From Chlamydia ibidis 10-1398/6 (GTDB lineage Bacteria > Chlamydiota > Chlamydiia > Chlamydiales > Chlamydiaceae), in assembly GCF_000454725.1 (NCBI RefSeq), contig NZ_APJW01000001.1:124001-188000 (forward strand): a DNA stretch of 64,000 nucleotides, read 5' to 3'. This document shows, one piece after another, positions 18,049-27,010 of the stretch. Positions within the stretch are counted from its first letter, which is position 1; the number at the start of each line of letters is the position of its first letter. Under the pieces are notes generated by a model. The model searched no databases and was not told the DNA's origin. It saw only the letters and a list, made by a program, of their open reading frames with translations. The position numbers were made by a program, and so were the translations under genes.

Positions 18049-19368
18049 ATGGGAATAAATCCAACAGGAAATAATAAAAACGATGCATGGATTTCTGGGG
18101 CCCATGAACAGCATCCTGATGTAGAAAATACTCAATCGAACATGGGGGATCACAGTATATCTACAAATGGAGACTCAACAGGCATTCTTTCCCGTATTGC
18201 TTCCTCGATATCCTCATTGATTGCGAAATGGTTTGGAGGAAGTAGTGCGTCTTCCTCATCTAGGAGAGACTCTGTTTCTAGTCAGAGTAGTTTGAAAGAA
18301 TCTATAGAGTCGGGTCACGATACCGATAGTTTATCTGATAGATCTTCGATTTCCGGAGAATCATTTAAAACTGCCAAAACTGCTTTTTCAGACGAGTTTG
18401 TTGATTCTATGTCTACATTAGGAAGTTCCTCTGAAACTAGCAGTTTTAAATTCCCTAGCGAAGAAAAAGTAGATCACTCTAGCGATCCTGTACGTCATGC
18501 AGGTTCTAATCTCATCAAAAAGGGTTATACACCAGGGAAAAAAGTTGACATTCCTACACTGCCTCCTCAGGCAATGAATACAGGTGCAGCAGTAAAGCGG
18601 CAAGCTCCTCAACCACCACAGCAGCGTCCTGTGTCTTCAGGTAGCGTTGTTGAAAATCTTAAGTCACAATTACAAGTACACAAAGATGCTAAACAAGCTA
18701 AGTTAGATGGGTTATCCAGTAAAGTACGCGAGCGATGGACTAATTTAGAAACTACCAACACGGTGGCTTACACTTTATCTGGTTTACAGACTCTTGGCAA
18801 ATCTCTAGAGACAACTCGACAAAACTTATCATCTCTCTCATTTCCGCAGATGGGAGTCAGGGATCAAGCTATTAAAAATAGTCTTAGCTTAGCGGCAAGG
18901 GGATTAACGTCACTTGGTATGAAAGAGAAAAAGCAAGACGGAGAGTCCGCTCTATTAAGTATTGTAGTAGGTTTAGCTATCACGGGACCGACACTATCTT
19001 CAGAAGAAAAAGTTACAGACTATGTCAAACAGATGATTGACGAGCAGTTGGAAGGAGGATACGAAGGTGTTGATCCTGAGGAAGAACCTTGGGTAGAGAA
19101 CCTTATGGAATATGCAGCAAACATAGATCATCTACGTTCGGCATACCCTGACCAGGCTCCAAAATTTTGGGAGAGCCTAGTTTTGTATTCAGCTTCTAGT
19201 ATCAGCTCTCTTTCTAGTTCAGAGAAATCGGCACACGTAGGGAGTTATAATGATGAAGAGATTCAAAGTATAACCTCACAAAATACTCAAGATCTAGCTG
19301 CTCTAAGAGCTATAGACCAGTCTGTTTATAGTCGTACTCTTACTATATTGGCTTCAGATCTTTTGTAA
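18049..19368 (+). CDS. Putative type III secreted effector, CT694-type
   Basis: 439 residues, no signal peptide; residues 1-130 are Ser/Asn/Asp-rich and disordered-looking, like chlamydial type III secretion signals. An amphipathic helix with a Gly start and Trp-Phe end spans about 45-62, resembling membrane-localisation regions known in CT694-type effectors. Residues 184-190 (RQAPQPP) fit the class I SH3-ligand pattern RxxPxxP. The C-terminal half (about 200-439) is helical. It lies immediately after pgk, where CT694 sits in C. trachomatis, and heads a three-gene set. In C. psittaci the nuclear-envelope effector SINC is, as I recall, the CT694 relative; whether this is its orthologue needs alignment. 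GGAGA precedes the ATG. Confidence 0.72.
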   Translation: MGINPTGNNKNDAWISGAHEQHPDVENTQSNMGDHSISTNGDSTGILSRIASSISSLIAKWFGGSSASSSSRRDSVSSQSSLKESIESGHDTDSLSDRSSISGESFKTAKTAFSDEFVDSMSTLGSSSETSSFKFPSEEKVDHSSDPVRHAGSNLIKKGYTPGKKVDIPTLPPQAMNTGAAVKRQAPQPPQQRPVSSGSVVENLKSQLQVHKDAKQAKLDGLSSKVRERWTNLETTNTVAYTLSGLQTLGKSLETTRQNLSSLSFPQMGVRDQAIKNSLSLAARGLTSLGMKEKKQDGESALLSIVVGLAITGPTLSSEEKVTDYVKQMIDEQLEGGYEGVDPEEEPWVENLMEYAANIDHLRSAYPDQAPKFWESLVLYSASSISSLSSSEKSAHVGSYNDEEIQSITSQNTQDLAALRAIDQSVYSRTLTILASDLL

Positions 19369-19383
19369 AGAATTGGTTGCATC

Positions 19384-20658
19384 ATGACTTTAGGACCTAT
19401 AGGTGGCGATAGAGATCCCGGATGGCGGGATCTCAATAATGAATCTGGTGATTCTAATAACGTGGATCCTAAAGATGTTGAAGGAGAGGCAGATTTAGAA
19501 GATCGCATTTCCGATCATGTTGAATCAATTCTTGAGAACATCGGGGAAGTTGAGATACCAGAACCTACTCCTTCAGAAAATATCTCAGCAGATTTAACAG
19601 AAAGAGTAGAAAGTCACGAAGAACAGGGGAAGATTGCAAAGATACTGCAAAGAATACGTAAGGTAGTATCCTCGATCTGGTCAGCAAAACATCCCAAGAG
19701 TGTTATACAAAAATCGCAATTTGATAGCTCCTATCAGAAAAGTTATATTGAAATCCTTCGAGAAACAGAGATTACAGTAAATTCTATCGAGATGTTGTCC
19801 TCCCAGGAATCTCGAGTTTGTTTCGCTGCAGTCAGAAAATTTTTTCGAAATATTTTAAGAAGAATGAGTTCCTATATAGCGCAGCGACGTTCACATAGCG
19901 CTATTAACTTGTGTGGAGTCAAGCCTGATAGTTTTGAAGGCACAATTTCTCTTGCTCTAATGTTGCGTGTTATTATGAAGTCAACCGCTGATATATCAGA
20001 CGCTTACGAACACCATATTTCTGAAAATACAAAACCTTTCACTTTCCAAAGAGGGAACACAAAAACAGAAGATTTTAGTTGTCGAATGTCTGATTCTGAT
20101 GATGAAGAGACGAAAAGAATATCGACTTACTCTTCTTTGTCTGAGACTGGAGGTGCAGAAGCTGCTCATGTTATAGGAATGTTATACAAGATCATAGATA
20201 TGAATTTAGGCATAGATGCAACAGCTACAGCACGAGGCATAACTAGGTTAGTGTGTATTCCTTGTTTAGACAAACTTGCATGTGCAGAGCATATATATAA
20301 ACTTAGGCGTGTAGATTATAAACAAGATTATTCTGAAATTGTTGAACTAGCAAAATCGATAGATGCTTTATCTTCTAGAGGCAGAGCAGATGCAAGCGTT
20401 GCTAGGAATATTCTTAATACATTGCGTCAGCAACATAGTGACTTGTTAGGAGAGTTTATAACTTTATGGGCAGGGGATCGTCATCATCTAGTCAATTTGA
20501 GCGTGGTTCAGAATATCGTTGAAGCAAACCTTCCCGTAATTATGGAGGCGCAACAAAGTGATCCCGAAATATTTGAAAAAAAATTAAACGCCTTGATTTA
20601 TAACTTTTTCTTCACCTTCCAGACGATGCGCCAAGCCGATGAACGGACGCAAATGTAA
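19384..20658 (+). CDS. Putative type III secreted effector, CT695-type
   Basis: 424 residues, start 15 bases after the previous stop. The first 80 residues are acidic and disordered-looking; residues 82-99 form a basic amphipathic helix (GKIAKILQRIRKVVSSIW) followed by a helical remainder. Its N-terminus shares P5, G7 and W14 with the upstream protein (MTLGPIGG against MGINPTGN), and its amphipathic helix follows the same residue pattern, so the two look paralogous at the N-terminus. By position it is the CT695 counterpart. No enzyme motif is seen. Confidence 0.68.
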   Translation: MTLGPIGGDRDPGWRDLNNESGDSNNVDPKDVEGEADLEDRISDHVESILENIGEVEIPEPTPSENISADLTERVESHEEQGKIAKILQRIRKVVSSIWSAKHPKSVIQKSQFDSSYQKSYIEILRETEITVNSIEMLSSQESRVCFAAVRKFFRNILRRMSSYIAQRRSHSAINLCGVKPDSFEGTISLALMLRVIMKSTADISDAYEHHISENTKPFTFQRGNTKTEDFSCRMSDSDDEETKRISTYSSLSETGGAEAAHVIGMLYKIIDMNLGIDATATARGITRLVCIPCLDKLACAEHIYKLRRVDYKQDYSEIVELAKSIDALSSRGRADASVARNILNTLRQQHSDLLGEFITLWAGDRHHLVNLSVVQNIVEANLPVIMEAQQSDPEIFEKKLNALIYNFFFTFQTMRQADERTQM

Positions 20659-20720
20659 TTTTAAGAAAATAAATCGTCATCTTGAGCTTAGAAATACAAA
20701 AATAATGCAATAATATCTAC

Positions 20721-21914
20721 ATGTGGGAAATAAGCAGACGTAGTGAGGTGGACCTTCCTATGATGTTAGATCTGCGATTTTCTACAGACTATTATTTACG
20801 TGTTTTGGAATTAGCAATCCGGGATAATTCTAGACGACTTGTCTATAATAAAAAGCTTTCCTTGTTAGAAGCTTGGCCTATCCATAAGAAATTGTCCAAA
20901 GATCAAGACGAGAGTTTGGTAGTATTACAACGTGCGATAGAAGAGCTTTTCTCGCGGTCTTCAATATCTTATGCAGTGTCTGGAAGACTCTTATCAATAA
21001 TCGATGCTTGTCTCAGGCAAGTAATGAAACAAACACATTTATTTCACAAAATATTCTTTTATCGTAGTTATTTGGTTAATCATTCAATAGTTAAAAAACT
21101 TTTATCTTTAAAAAATATTATTTTTCTTGAGAGTCAACGACCTCTTAACAAGATTTACAGCGTTGCTAGTAAAACTTTTAAGAAAAAACAAAACAACTTT
21201 TCTTGCTGGGAAGACTTTGCGCATAACGTTGATATTCACGATAAATCTATAGATTTAGGAGAAACAGTAAAAGAGCAACTAATTTCCGAAGCATCATCTC
21301 AAGTGCTTATGGATGCTCTTATGATATTTTTAGAAAATCAAGATCAATATTTCCCTCTTACACTAGAACTTTTAGATCAATTTCTGTCAGAAAAATCGCT
21401 TCCGTTACACACATTATCAGAAAGTAATTATGTTTTTCTTTCCAGAGTTAGAGACCTATATTTGCTAAATAACGAAGATTTTCAAGCTGTTGTTGGAGGA
21501 ATTATTACAGAATCTTTTCAGGATATTCTTGATAACTCGTTGCTTGGAAATCAATGGATTTCTCAACATGGTCGAGAGACAATCAAGGAATGGCGGACTA
21601 TAGAACAGGATCATTACCAAGATTCTTTGTTAATTCAAGGATTTTTATCCGAAGTTGTACGTCACGTTGTTATAGAACACATTCGGAAGCTTATAAAATC
21701 TACTTCAGATGCTACACCAGAACAAATCGGCCATATGTATAGTATCCGTGATCGTAATCCCAAGTTATGGGTAAAAATGATGCGTATACTCTTTATGCGT
21801 TGGTTATTAGATTTTGACGATGAGGTGCACTCTAATTTAAAGAAAAAAATTCAGCAGTACACACCAAACCCTAGTTTTTGGCAGCAACTTCAGCATATCT
21901 TTAAAAAAATCTAA
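20721..21914 (+). CDS. Conserved chlamydial hypothetical protein, CT696-type
   Basis: 397 residues from the ATG at 20721, or 384 from the ATG at 20760, which has the better ribosome site (GAGGTGG 11 bases upstream). Mainly helical, basic and rich in Leu/Ile, with no signal peptide, no clear membrane helix and no recognised domain. It lacks the N-terminal signature shared by the two upstream proteins. Position after them suggests the CT696 counterpart and possible cotranscription (62-bp gap). Confidence 0.62.
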   Translation: MWEISRRSEVDLPMMLDLRFSTDYYLRVLELAIRDNSRRLVYNKKLSLLEAWPIHKKLSKDQDESLVVLQRAIEELFSRSSISYAVSGRLLSIIDACLRQVMKQTHLFHKIFFYRSYLVNHSIVKKLLSLKNIIFLESQRPLNKIYSVASKTFKKKQNNFSCWEDFAHNVDIHDKSIDLGETVKEQLISEASSQVLMDALMIFLENQDQYFPLTLELLDQFLSEKSLPLHTLSESNYVFLSRVRDLYLLNNEDFQAVVGGIITESFQDILDNSLLGNQWISQHGRETIKEWRTIEQDHYQDSLLIQGFLSEVVRHVVIEHIRKLIKSTSDATPEQIGHMYSIRDRNPKLWVKMMRILFMRWLLDFDDEVHSNLKKKIQQYTPNPSFWQQLQHIFKKI

Positions 21915-21988
21915 AAATGCTCACAGGTAATTTATTGTGATTAAGCTTGATTTTTGATTTTTCCTAAGAAAAATACCCTAGAAAAGGG

Positions 21989-21994
21989 TATAAT
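21989..21994 (+). promoter_or_regulatory. TATAAT -10 element next to the rsmB-like start
   Basis: A perfect TATAAT ends eight bases before the ATG at 22003, so transcription would begin at or within a few bases of the start codon. It overlaps a 6-bp hairpin TACCCT/AGGGTA (21974-21979 / 21985-21990). No good -35 is seen at 17 bases, so the call is tentative. Confidence 0.35.
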
Positions 21995-22002
21995 CTTCCT
22001 TC

Positions 22003-23100
22003 ATGATACCCTTCCGTTTACATCACTTATACCAATTAATAAAAGAGCTGCACACTTCTCCTATAGGCGAATCAAATCGCGTAGCCTTATATTTTAAGCA
22101 ACATCGTTCATTAGGATCTAAAGATCGACAATGGATAAGCTCTAGGATTTTTGCTATATTGCGCCATCAAAGACTCTTAGAAGCTCTAATATTGCGAGAA
22201 AATCAAAGCATATCTCCAGAAACTCTTTTTGAAAAAGTTGAATCCGGTGCCTTACATTCTATAGAGGATTACCAAGATATTCCATGGCCTGTCCGGTATT
22301 CAATATCCGATGATCTTGCAGATTGTTTGATTAAAGATTACGGAGAAGAAAAGGCTCAAGATTTAGCAAGGTGTTTCCTTTTAGAATCTATATGCTCCAT
22401 TCGTGTTAATACTCTAAGAATCTCTGTAGAAGATCTTCAAAAACGTTTGCCATACCCGAGTTCTCCAGGATCTATAGCAGGTTCCCTGCGCTTCGACAAG
22501 CGCTATCCTCTCATTTGTACTCCGGAATTTTGTAGAGGTTTATTCGAAATTCAAGATGAATCTTCTCAGAAAGTGGCTTTTGATATCCCTATCACTAAAA
22601 AAGATTGCGTTTTGGACTTCTGTGCAGGTGCAGGAGGAAAGAGTTTAATTTTTGCTGAGAAGGCTCGGCATGTTGTTTTACATGATAGTCGTAAGGAAAT
22701 TCTTGAAGAAGCGCGACAACGTTTTCGCCGTTCTCGGATGAAAAACTTTACATTAGCGCCTAAGTTAAGTAGAGAACGGTTTCCTATAGTAGTGGTAGAT
22801 GCACCCTGCTCTGGTAGTGGGGTTTTCCGTCGCCACCCAGAGAAAAAACAGTCCTTTTCTAAGAAACAGTTAACAACTTATGTGAGAGTGCAGAAAGGAA
22901 TTTTACAAGAAGCTAGTCGCTATGTAGAGCCTCGAGGACGACTTATATATATCACGTGCTCTATTCTATCTGAAGAAAACACCGATCATATTAAATACAT
23001 GGAACGTTTTGGTTGGGAATTAGAAAAGATGTTAACAGTTCCTTTGGAGCCTGTGGGGGGTGATGGATTCTTTGCTGCTCATTTCCGCAAGTTATCCTAA
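22003..23100 (+). CDS. RsmB/Sun-family RNA 5-methylcytosine methyltransferase
   Basis: 365-residue SAM-dependent rRNA m5C methyltransferase. An NusB-like N-terminal helical domain (about 1-140) precedes the catalytic fold with motif I VLDFCAGAGGKSL (about 205-217), motif IV VVVDAPCSGSGVFRRHP with the PC cysteine, and motif VI YITCSILSEEN with the TC catalytic cysteine. It fits the Sun/RsmB group that modifies 16S rRNA, but exact target is inferred. There is no Shine-Dalgarno sequence before the ATG. It is convergent with dacF. Confidence 0.85.
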   Translation: MIPFRLHHLYQLIKELHTSPIGESNRVALYFKQHRSLGSKDRQWISSRIFAILRHQRLLEALILRENQSISPETLFEKVESGALHSIEDYQDIPWPVRYSISDDLADCLIKDYGEEKAQDLARCFLLESICSIRVNTLRISVEDLQKRLPYPSSPGSIAGSLRFDKRYPLICTPEFCRGLFEIQDESSQKVAFDIPITKKDCVLDFCAGAGGKSLIFAEKARHVVLHDSRKEILEEARQRFRRSRMKNFTLAPKLSRERFPIVVVDAPCSGSGVFRRHPEKKQSFSKKQLTTYVRVQKGILQEASRYVEPRGRLIYITCSILSEENTDHIKYMERFGWELEKMLTVPLEPVGGDGFFAAHFRKLS

Positions 23101-23124
23101 AATCTCCATGATAGACCCTATTTT

Positions 23125-24426
23125 CTATAGATAATATGAGTATTTACGTTTCTTTCCTTGTTGTTTTTTTCGATATAATAGAATCAAAACGATAATGAGA
23201 TAGGTTCTATAAGATAATAAGATTTTTTTTATTAGCATCCGTATTCTGTGTGCCTTCGACGGAATAATTGTTTGCTCAGCATACAAGGGTTCTGCTTTTA
23301 TCTGCCGCCCTGAAAGATTGCGGAAAACCCAGTGTCCTAGAAGGTTACCCTTGTTAATCGGAAATGATGTTGCTTGAGGAACAAAATTGACGGAACATTG
23401 CACTTCCCCTTCAGATTCATAGAAGTCATAGTAAACACCCTCTGGCAAGGCAATAGAGATTTTACCTAGCTGTCCCATAGATAGAATGTAAGAATCCGTA
23501 GGGGGTATGAGGTAGCGTCGTAGCAGAGGTTCATTGAACACTGATTCACACAAGGCAATGATATCCTGATAAAGATCTCCTACAGATCCTGTATATCCCG
23601 TAGCAATCGTAATAATTTTTCGATTATTCTTACGCGCTGCAAGTAGTAAGTTTTTCCCAGCATCTTTTGTAGTGCCCGTTTTTCCTCCCAACGCCGCTGG
23701 ATAATAATAAGTTGATCCAGGAAGGATTAGTTTATTAGTAGGAGATAGTATGCGTTCTGCATTCAGATTCGTTGCAGCCATTTTATAGTTGGTGGTCTGT
23801 ATTATTTGGCAAAATAAAGGTTCTTTTAGAGCTTCACACATGACAAGAGTGAGATCTTTAGCAGTGGTATAGTGTGCAGGGTGATGTAAGCCGTGAGGGT
23901 TATTAAATTGTGTATTACTACAACCAATCTCTTTTAAGAACACATTCATTTCTTGCATAAACTCTTTTACAGAGCCGCAACATGCTGTTGCTAGGGCATT
24001 CGCTGCATCATTAGCAGAAACAATCAGTAAAGCATGAAACAGGTCCCAACCTGAAACTTCTTCTTTAAGTTGTAATTGTATAGTTGTGCTATCAGTTTCT
24101 AGCCAGTGAGCGGGACTACGGTACCCAGATTGTTTTTTAGCCTGAGGTGAAATAGAGGCAATAGCTTCGTGTTTTACTGTGACAAATCGATTCAAGACTT
24201 CTGGATATTTACGTAAAATAAATAAAGCAGTTGCTACTTTCGTCATGCTTGCAGGATAGATGGGAGTGTCTATATTCTTAGCATAGAGTATTTTGCCTGT
24301 CTCTGCATGTATGATAGCACCACAAGTACCTTTAATTTCTGGGAAGATAATTTCTCCATATAAAGGTGAAATAAACGCCAAAATAAAAAGATGTAACCAA
24401 TAACGACTTTTAATAACTTTAATCAT
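23125..24426 (-). CDS. dacF: D-alanyl-D-alanine carboxypeptidase (low-mass PBP)
   Basis: Class C PBP (PBP5/6 type) that trims the terminal D-Ala of stem peptides. 433 residues: signal peptide 1-24, SxxK motif S60-M-T-K63 in YPASMTKVATAL, SxN motif SAN 137-139, KTG 249-251 in GGKTGTTKDAGK, a PBP5-like C-terminal domain, and a hydrophobic helix near the C-terminus (TYLIIVLILLYRKK) with a basic tail that anchors it to the membrane. All three catalytic motifs are intact. CT551 homologue. Confidence 0.94.
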   Translation of the reverse strand: MIKVIKSRYWLHLFILAFISPLYGEIIFPEIKGTCGAIIHAETGKILYAKNIDTPIYPASMTKVATALFILRKYPEVLNRFVTVKHEAIASISPQAKKQSGYRSPAHWLETDSTTIQLQLKEEVSGWDLFHALLIVSANDAANALATACCGSVKEFMQEMNVFLKEIGCSNTQFNNPHGLHHPAHYTTAKDLTLVMCEALKEPLFCQIIQTTNYKMAATNLNAERILSPTNKLILPGSTYYYPAALGGKTGTTKDAGKNLLLAARKNNRKIITIATGYTGSVGDLYQDIIALCESVFNEPLLRRYLIPPTDSYILSMGQLGKISIALPEGVYYDFYESEGEVQCSVNFVPQATSFPINKGNLLGHWVFRNLSGRQIKAEPLYAEQTIIPSKAHRIRMLIKKILLSYRTYLIIVLILLYRKKQQGKKRKYSYYL

Positions 24427-24488
24427 TGTGTCGATTTTGAAAGTTTATTACTTAGGTATTATTTATCTTCTAAATTAAAGAAAAGCTC

Positions 24489-24518
24489 TTGACGCCTCTT
24501 AAAATAAAGAATTACCAT
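24489..24518 (+). promoter_or_regulatory. Candidate promoter of the CT550-like gene
   Basis: TTGACG (24489-24494), an 18-base spacer and TACCAT (24513-24518) resemble a sigma-66 promoter, 19 bases before the ATG at 24538, which also has AGAGG. Confidence 0.45.
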
Positions 24519-24537
24519 AAATGAGAGAGGAAATGCT

Positions 24538-24960
24538 ATGAGTTTAGATTTTTTGGAAGAGTTTTACAAACGTTCTATTCTTAACTGTGGAACGGCATTT
24601 CCCGAGGGTTTTATGGATATAGCTGAGGTGCTATCTCAATCTGCACCCGCATCCCTAGTTAATTCTTTTAGTGATCTCCCCATTAGTGACTTCATCATTG
24701 CAGAATCTGCAGATAAACTCACTTTATTTAATTCTGATTTCGCAGTTTGGTTAGTCCCGGAGTTAGTGCAAGGAGAGGCCGTAACTCGTGGATACATAGC
24801 TTTGCATGAGCCTGAAGGTTCGTATAAGCCTGAAATGGCGTTTCAAGCAGTTGGAGAGTATAATCAGTCAGCACTAATTTTAGAGGCATTACGATTGTAT
24901 CTAGAAGATATTAAAGACACGGAAAAAACTTTGCGTTCCTTTCGATTTGATAACAAATAA
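24538..24960 (+). CDS. Conserved chlamydial hypothetical protein (CT550-like)
   Basis: 140 residues, acidic, without signal peptide or membrane segment. The sequence alternates helical and strand-like parts (FAVWLVPELVQGEAVTRG; ALILEALRLYLEDIK). The ATG is preceded by GAGAGGAA. It lies alone between divergent dacF and convergent rsbW, at the position of CT550. The fold may resemble small type III chaperone-like or regulatory proteins in size and charge, but no motif supports that; function unknown. Confidence 0.75.
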   Translation: MSLDFLEEFYKRSILNCGTAFPEGFMDIAEVLSQSAPASLVNSFSDLPISDFIIAESADKLTLFNSDFAVWLVPELVQGEAVTRGYIALHEPEGSYKPEMAFQAVGEYNQSALILEALRLYLEDIKDTEKTLRSFRFDNK

Positions 24961-24993
24961 CTAGCGAAGGGATAGATTCTAGACTTTATATGG

Positions 24994-25413
24994 TTAAGTA
25001 TTACGGATTTTCAGAGAAACGACATTATATTTTCCTTGGCGCTCGTAAGAAAACTCATCAACAGAATTTTTTGCTAGGAATATCCCTAAACCTCCCAATT
25101 GTCGCTCCCGAAGAGATAGATTTTCCTGAAGATCAATAACAGCCGTAAATGGATTAAATGAAAAACCAGAATCTTTAATAACTACCTCTAAAATTTCTGC
25201 ACTACCTAAGCAAGAAATAGAGATGTTCCCTGGAGATCCCTGATAGGCATAAGAAATAATATTTACCAACAATTCTTCGCAGGCTAATTCCATTTTCAAC
25301 ATCTTATCTTTTTGCAAATCATGGAATTCCGCGGATTTTTTAATAAAATTTAGCATGTTATGGAGTTCACTTAAGACGGCAGGGAAGACTGCTTCTATTT
25401 TAGAAGAGGTCAT
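24994..25413 (-). CDS. rsbW: Anti-sigma factor serine kinase RsbW
   Basis: 139-residue GHKL-fold kinase of the partner-switching system, which binds a sigma or other target and phosphorylates RsbV-type antagonists. The N box is ACEELLVNIISYAY (E47, N51), the G1 box is KDSGFSF (D81, G83), and the GGLGIFLAKN loop (107-116) is the ATP lid/G2. Translation overlaps the upstream lipoprotein gene by 14 bases. In Chlamydia the pathway is proposed to sense metabolites through RsbU. CT549 homologue. Confidence 0.9.
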   Translation of the reverse strand: MTSSKIEAVFPAVLSELHNMLNFIKKSAEFHDLQKDKMLKMELACEELLVNIISYAYQGSPGNISISCLGSAEILEVVIKDSGFSFNPFTAVIDLQENLSLRERQLGGLGIFLAKNSVDEFSYERQGKYNVVSLKIRNT

Positions 25414-25999
25414 AGTATACCTGTTGGACGATAGTCTCAGCTAAGTGGGCGTATAATACACGCCAAGCGCTTTTTATAGCTTCATTATGCATTTCCAATT
25501 GCCCTAAGGAAAATTGGTGAGCATTTACTGTGCCTAAATCAGGCTCAAAATCAAAAGAGACTGATTCACGGGAGACGCATTGATCAAGAAGAATGCGTCC
25601 AGAATGATTTTCTATAAGCTGAACTTTTGCGGATACAGTTAAACGCCCCTCGTTAGAAACTATAAAATGTTTTGGGGTTGTCTCGTTAGCCTTATTTGGG
25701 GCATAAGTAAAACCAATATTCTCGTCAACAGGATTCAAGATTTCAATTTTTAAGGTATAAGCGGAACAGGCATTATTTGGACGCACAGGCAGGGAGCGTT
25801 TCCCTAACTCGTAAATCAAGGCGGAAGACAACTGCCCTAGATAATCTTGCTCAATTGGGGCAAGTGTTATGCCTTCAGTAAGTAGAGATTGACCAAGAGT
25901 AGAAAGATTTTCGGACGGCCTCAAAATAGAATATCCACTGCAAGAAGAAAGGATACTTGCAGCAGATATCAGAAAAATAAATACGGCTATTATTCGCAT
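25400..25999 (-). CDS. LptE-like outer-membrane lipoprotein candidate (CT548-like)
   Basis: 199 residues from the ATG at 25999. Residues 1-20 form a lipoprotein signal peptide with lipobox ILSSC followed by SGY, like the C-x-GY start of LptE-type LPS-assembly lipoproteins. The mature part has alternating strands (LTVSAKVQLIE, YTLKIEIL) and a final helix. The frame is open back to a TTG at 26041, but that would bury the signal peptide and overlap the upstream gene. Middle gene of an operon with a BamD-like protein and RsbW. LptE identity is an inference from size, lipobox and context. Confidence 0.7.
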   Translation of the reverse strand: MRIIAVFIFLISAASILSSCSGYSILRPSENLSTLGQSLLTEGITLAPIEQDYLGQLSSALIYELGKRSLPVRPNNACSAYTLKIEILNPVDENIGFTYAPNKANETTPKHFIVSNEGRLTVSAKVQLIENHSGRILLDQCVSRESVSFDFEPDLGTVNAHQFSLGQLEMHNEAIKSAWRVLYAHLAETIVQQVYYDLF

Positions 26000-26021
26000 A
26001 GAAAGAATTTCTTTTACTAAA

Positions 26022-26978
26022 CTAAGAAGTATGCTTCGCAATTCTATCTAATCGCTTATGGCATTTAGCCACTAAAGATGTATCTGGATAATTTCGTAAG
26101 GCAGTAGAGTAGTAGATGCTTGCGGCTTCTAACTTCTTCTTCTTCTCATAGAATCTTCCAGTTGAATATAAACCCGAAGCATAGTGTTCGCACATAGCTT
26201 GGACATTTGCAGACACTTCTGTATTCAAAGGATGATTAGGATGTTGTCTTTCCATGGCGATTTTATTCTGCTTTGCAAAATTCAGATATTGAAGATTATC
26301 AGGCTCCTTCTTAGCCTGTGCTAAGTAAATCTCAGACAAACGTAAAAAAGCTTTAGGAGACAGTTCGTGGTCAGGGAACTGTAACGTTAACTTTTTCATA
26401 GTTTTGATCGCTTCAGATAGCTCATTTTTGATAATTAGAAGATCTCCCTTTAAATATAAAGACTTTGCTCCTAAATCTTGAGTAGGAAAAGCGGTTAAAA
26501 CTTCGTCATATATGCGTAAGGCATCTTGATCAGCATTTGTTAACTTAGGGAACCCTTCTAGTAAAAAAAGACGTTTGCGCTTGCCTTGAGCGAAACTCTG
26601 TGCAATAGAGTATTTCATGGAGAACAGTTCTTCAGAATATTCTGCATCCGGACGTTGCAAATAAGCAGAGAAAGCTTTATCTGCTAAATCTGGCTGGCCT
26701 TTTTTAAAATAGCAGACACCAGAGAAATATAAGGCTTTAGAGTATAAAGGATCTTGTGGGAAATGATGTGTAATCATCCCAAAGCATAACAATGCTTGTC
26801 GATAACTCTGATTTTCTAAATAACGCTGACCTTGAATGAAGTAATCGTCAGGAGAATACTGAGGGACAAATCTTTCAGGAGATAGTTTTCCAGAAAAGGG
26901 TTCAAAGGAAATAGGTTTGGCGTGGGCGCCAAAAGATAGTATTAAGAACAAAAAAACGAATTGCAGAAGGCATTTCAT
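26022..26978 (-). CDS. BamD/YbgF-like periplasmic TPR protein (CT547-like)
   Basis: 318 residues with a cleavable signal peptide (1-20, ending GAHA-K) but no lipobox Cys. TPR units with YFIQGQRYLENQSYRQALLC, KALYFSGVCYFKKGQPDLA, KSLYLKGDLLIIKNELSEA and ASIYYSTALRNYPDT resemble BamD/YfiO, which helps insert outer-membrane proteins. Lack of a lipid anchor separates it from classic BamD. First gene of the operon; a consensus promoter lies just upstream. Charged RLDRIAKHTS ending. Confidence 0.75.
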   Translation of the reverse strand: MKCLLQFVFLFLILSFGAHAKPISFEPFSGKLSPERFVPQYSPDDYFIQGQRYLENQSYRQALLCFGMITHHFPQDPLYSKALYFSGVCYFKKGQPDLADKAFSAYLQRPDAEYSEELFSMKYSIAQSFAQGKRKRLFLLEGFPKLTNADQDALRIYDEVLTAFPTQDLGAKSLYLKGDLLIIKNELSEAIKTMKKLTLQFPDHELSPKAFLRLSEIYLAQAKKEPDNLQYLNFAKQNKIAMERQHPNHPLNTEVSANVQAMCEHYASGLYSTGRFYEKKKKLEAASIYYSTALRNYPDTSLVAKCHKRLDRIAKHTS

Positions 26979-27010
26979 GATCGCGCACGAAGCTAAAATA
27001 ACAAAATGTC

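Noticed and set aside
18240..18330. Ser-rich low-complexity DNA in the CT694-type gene considered as a nucleotide repeat
   Set aside because: No repeated unit at the DNA level; it reflects serine-rich coding only.
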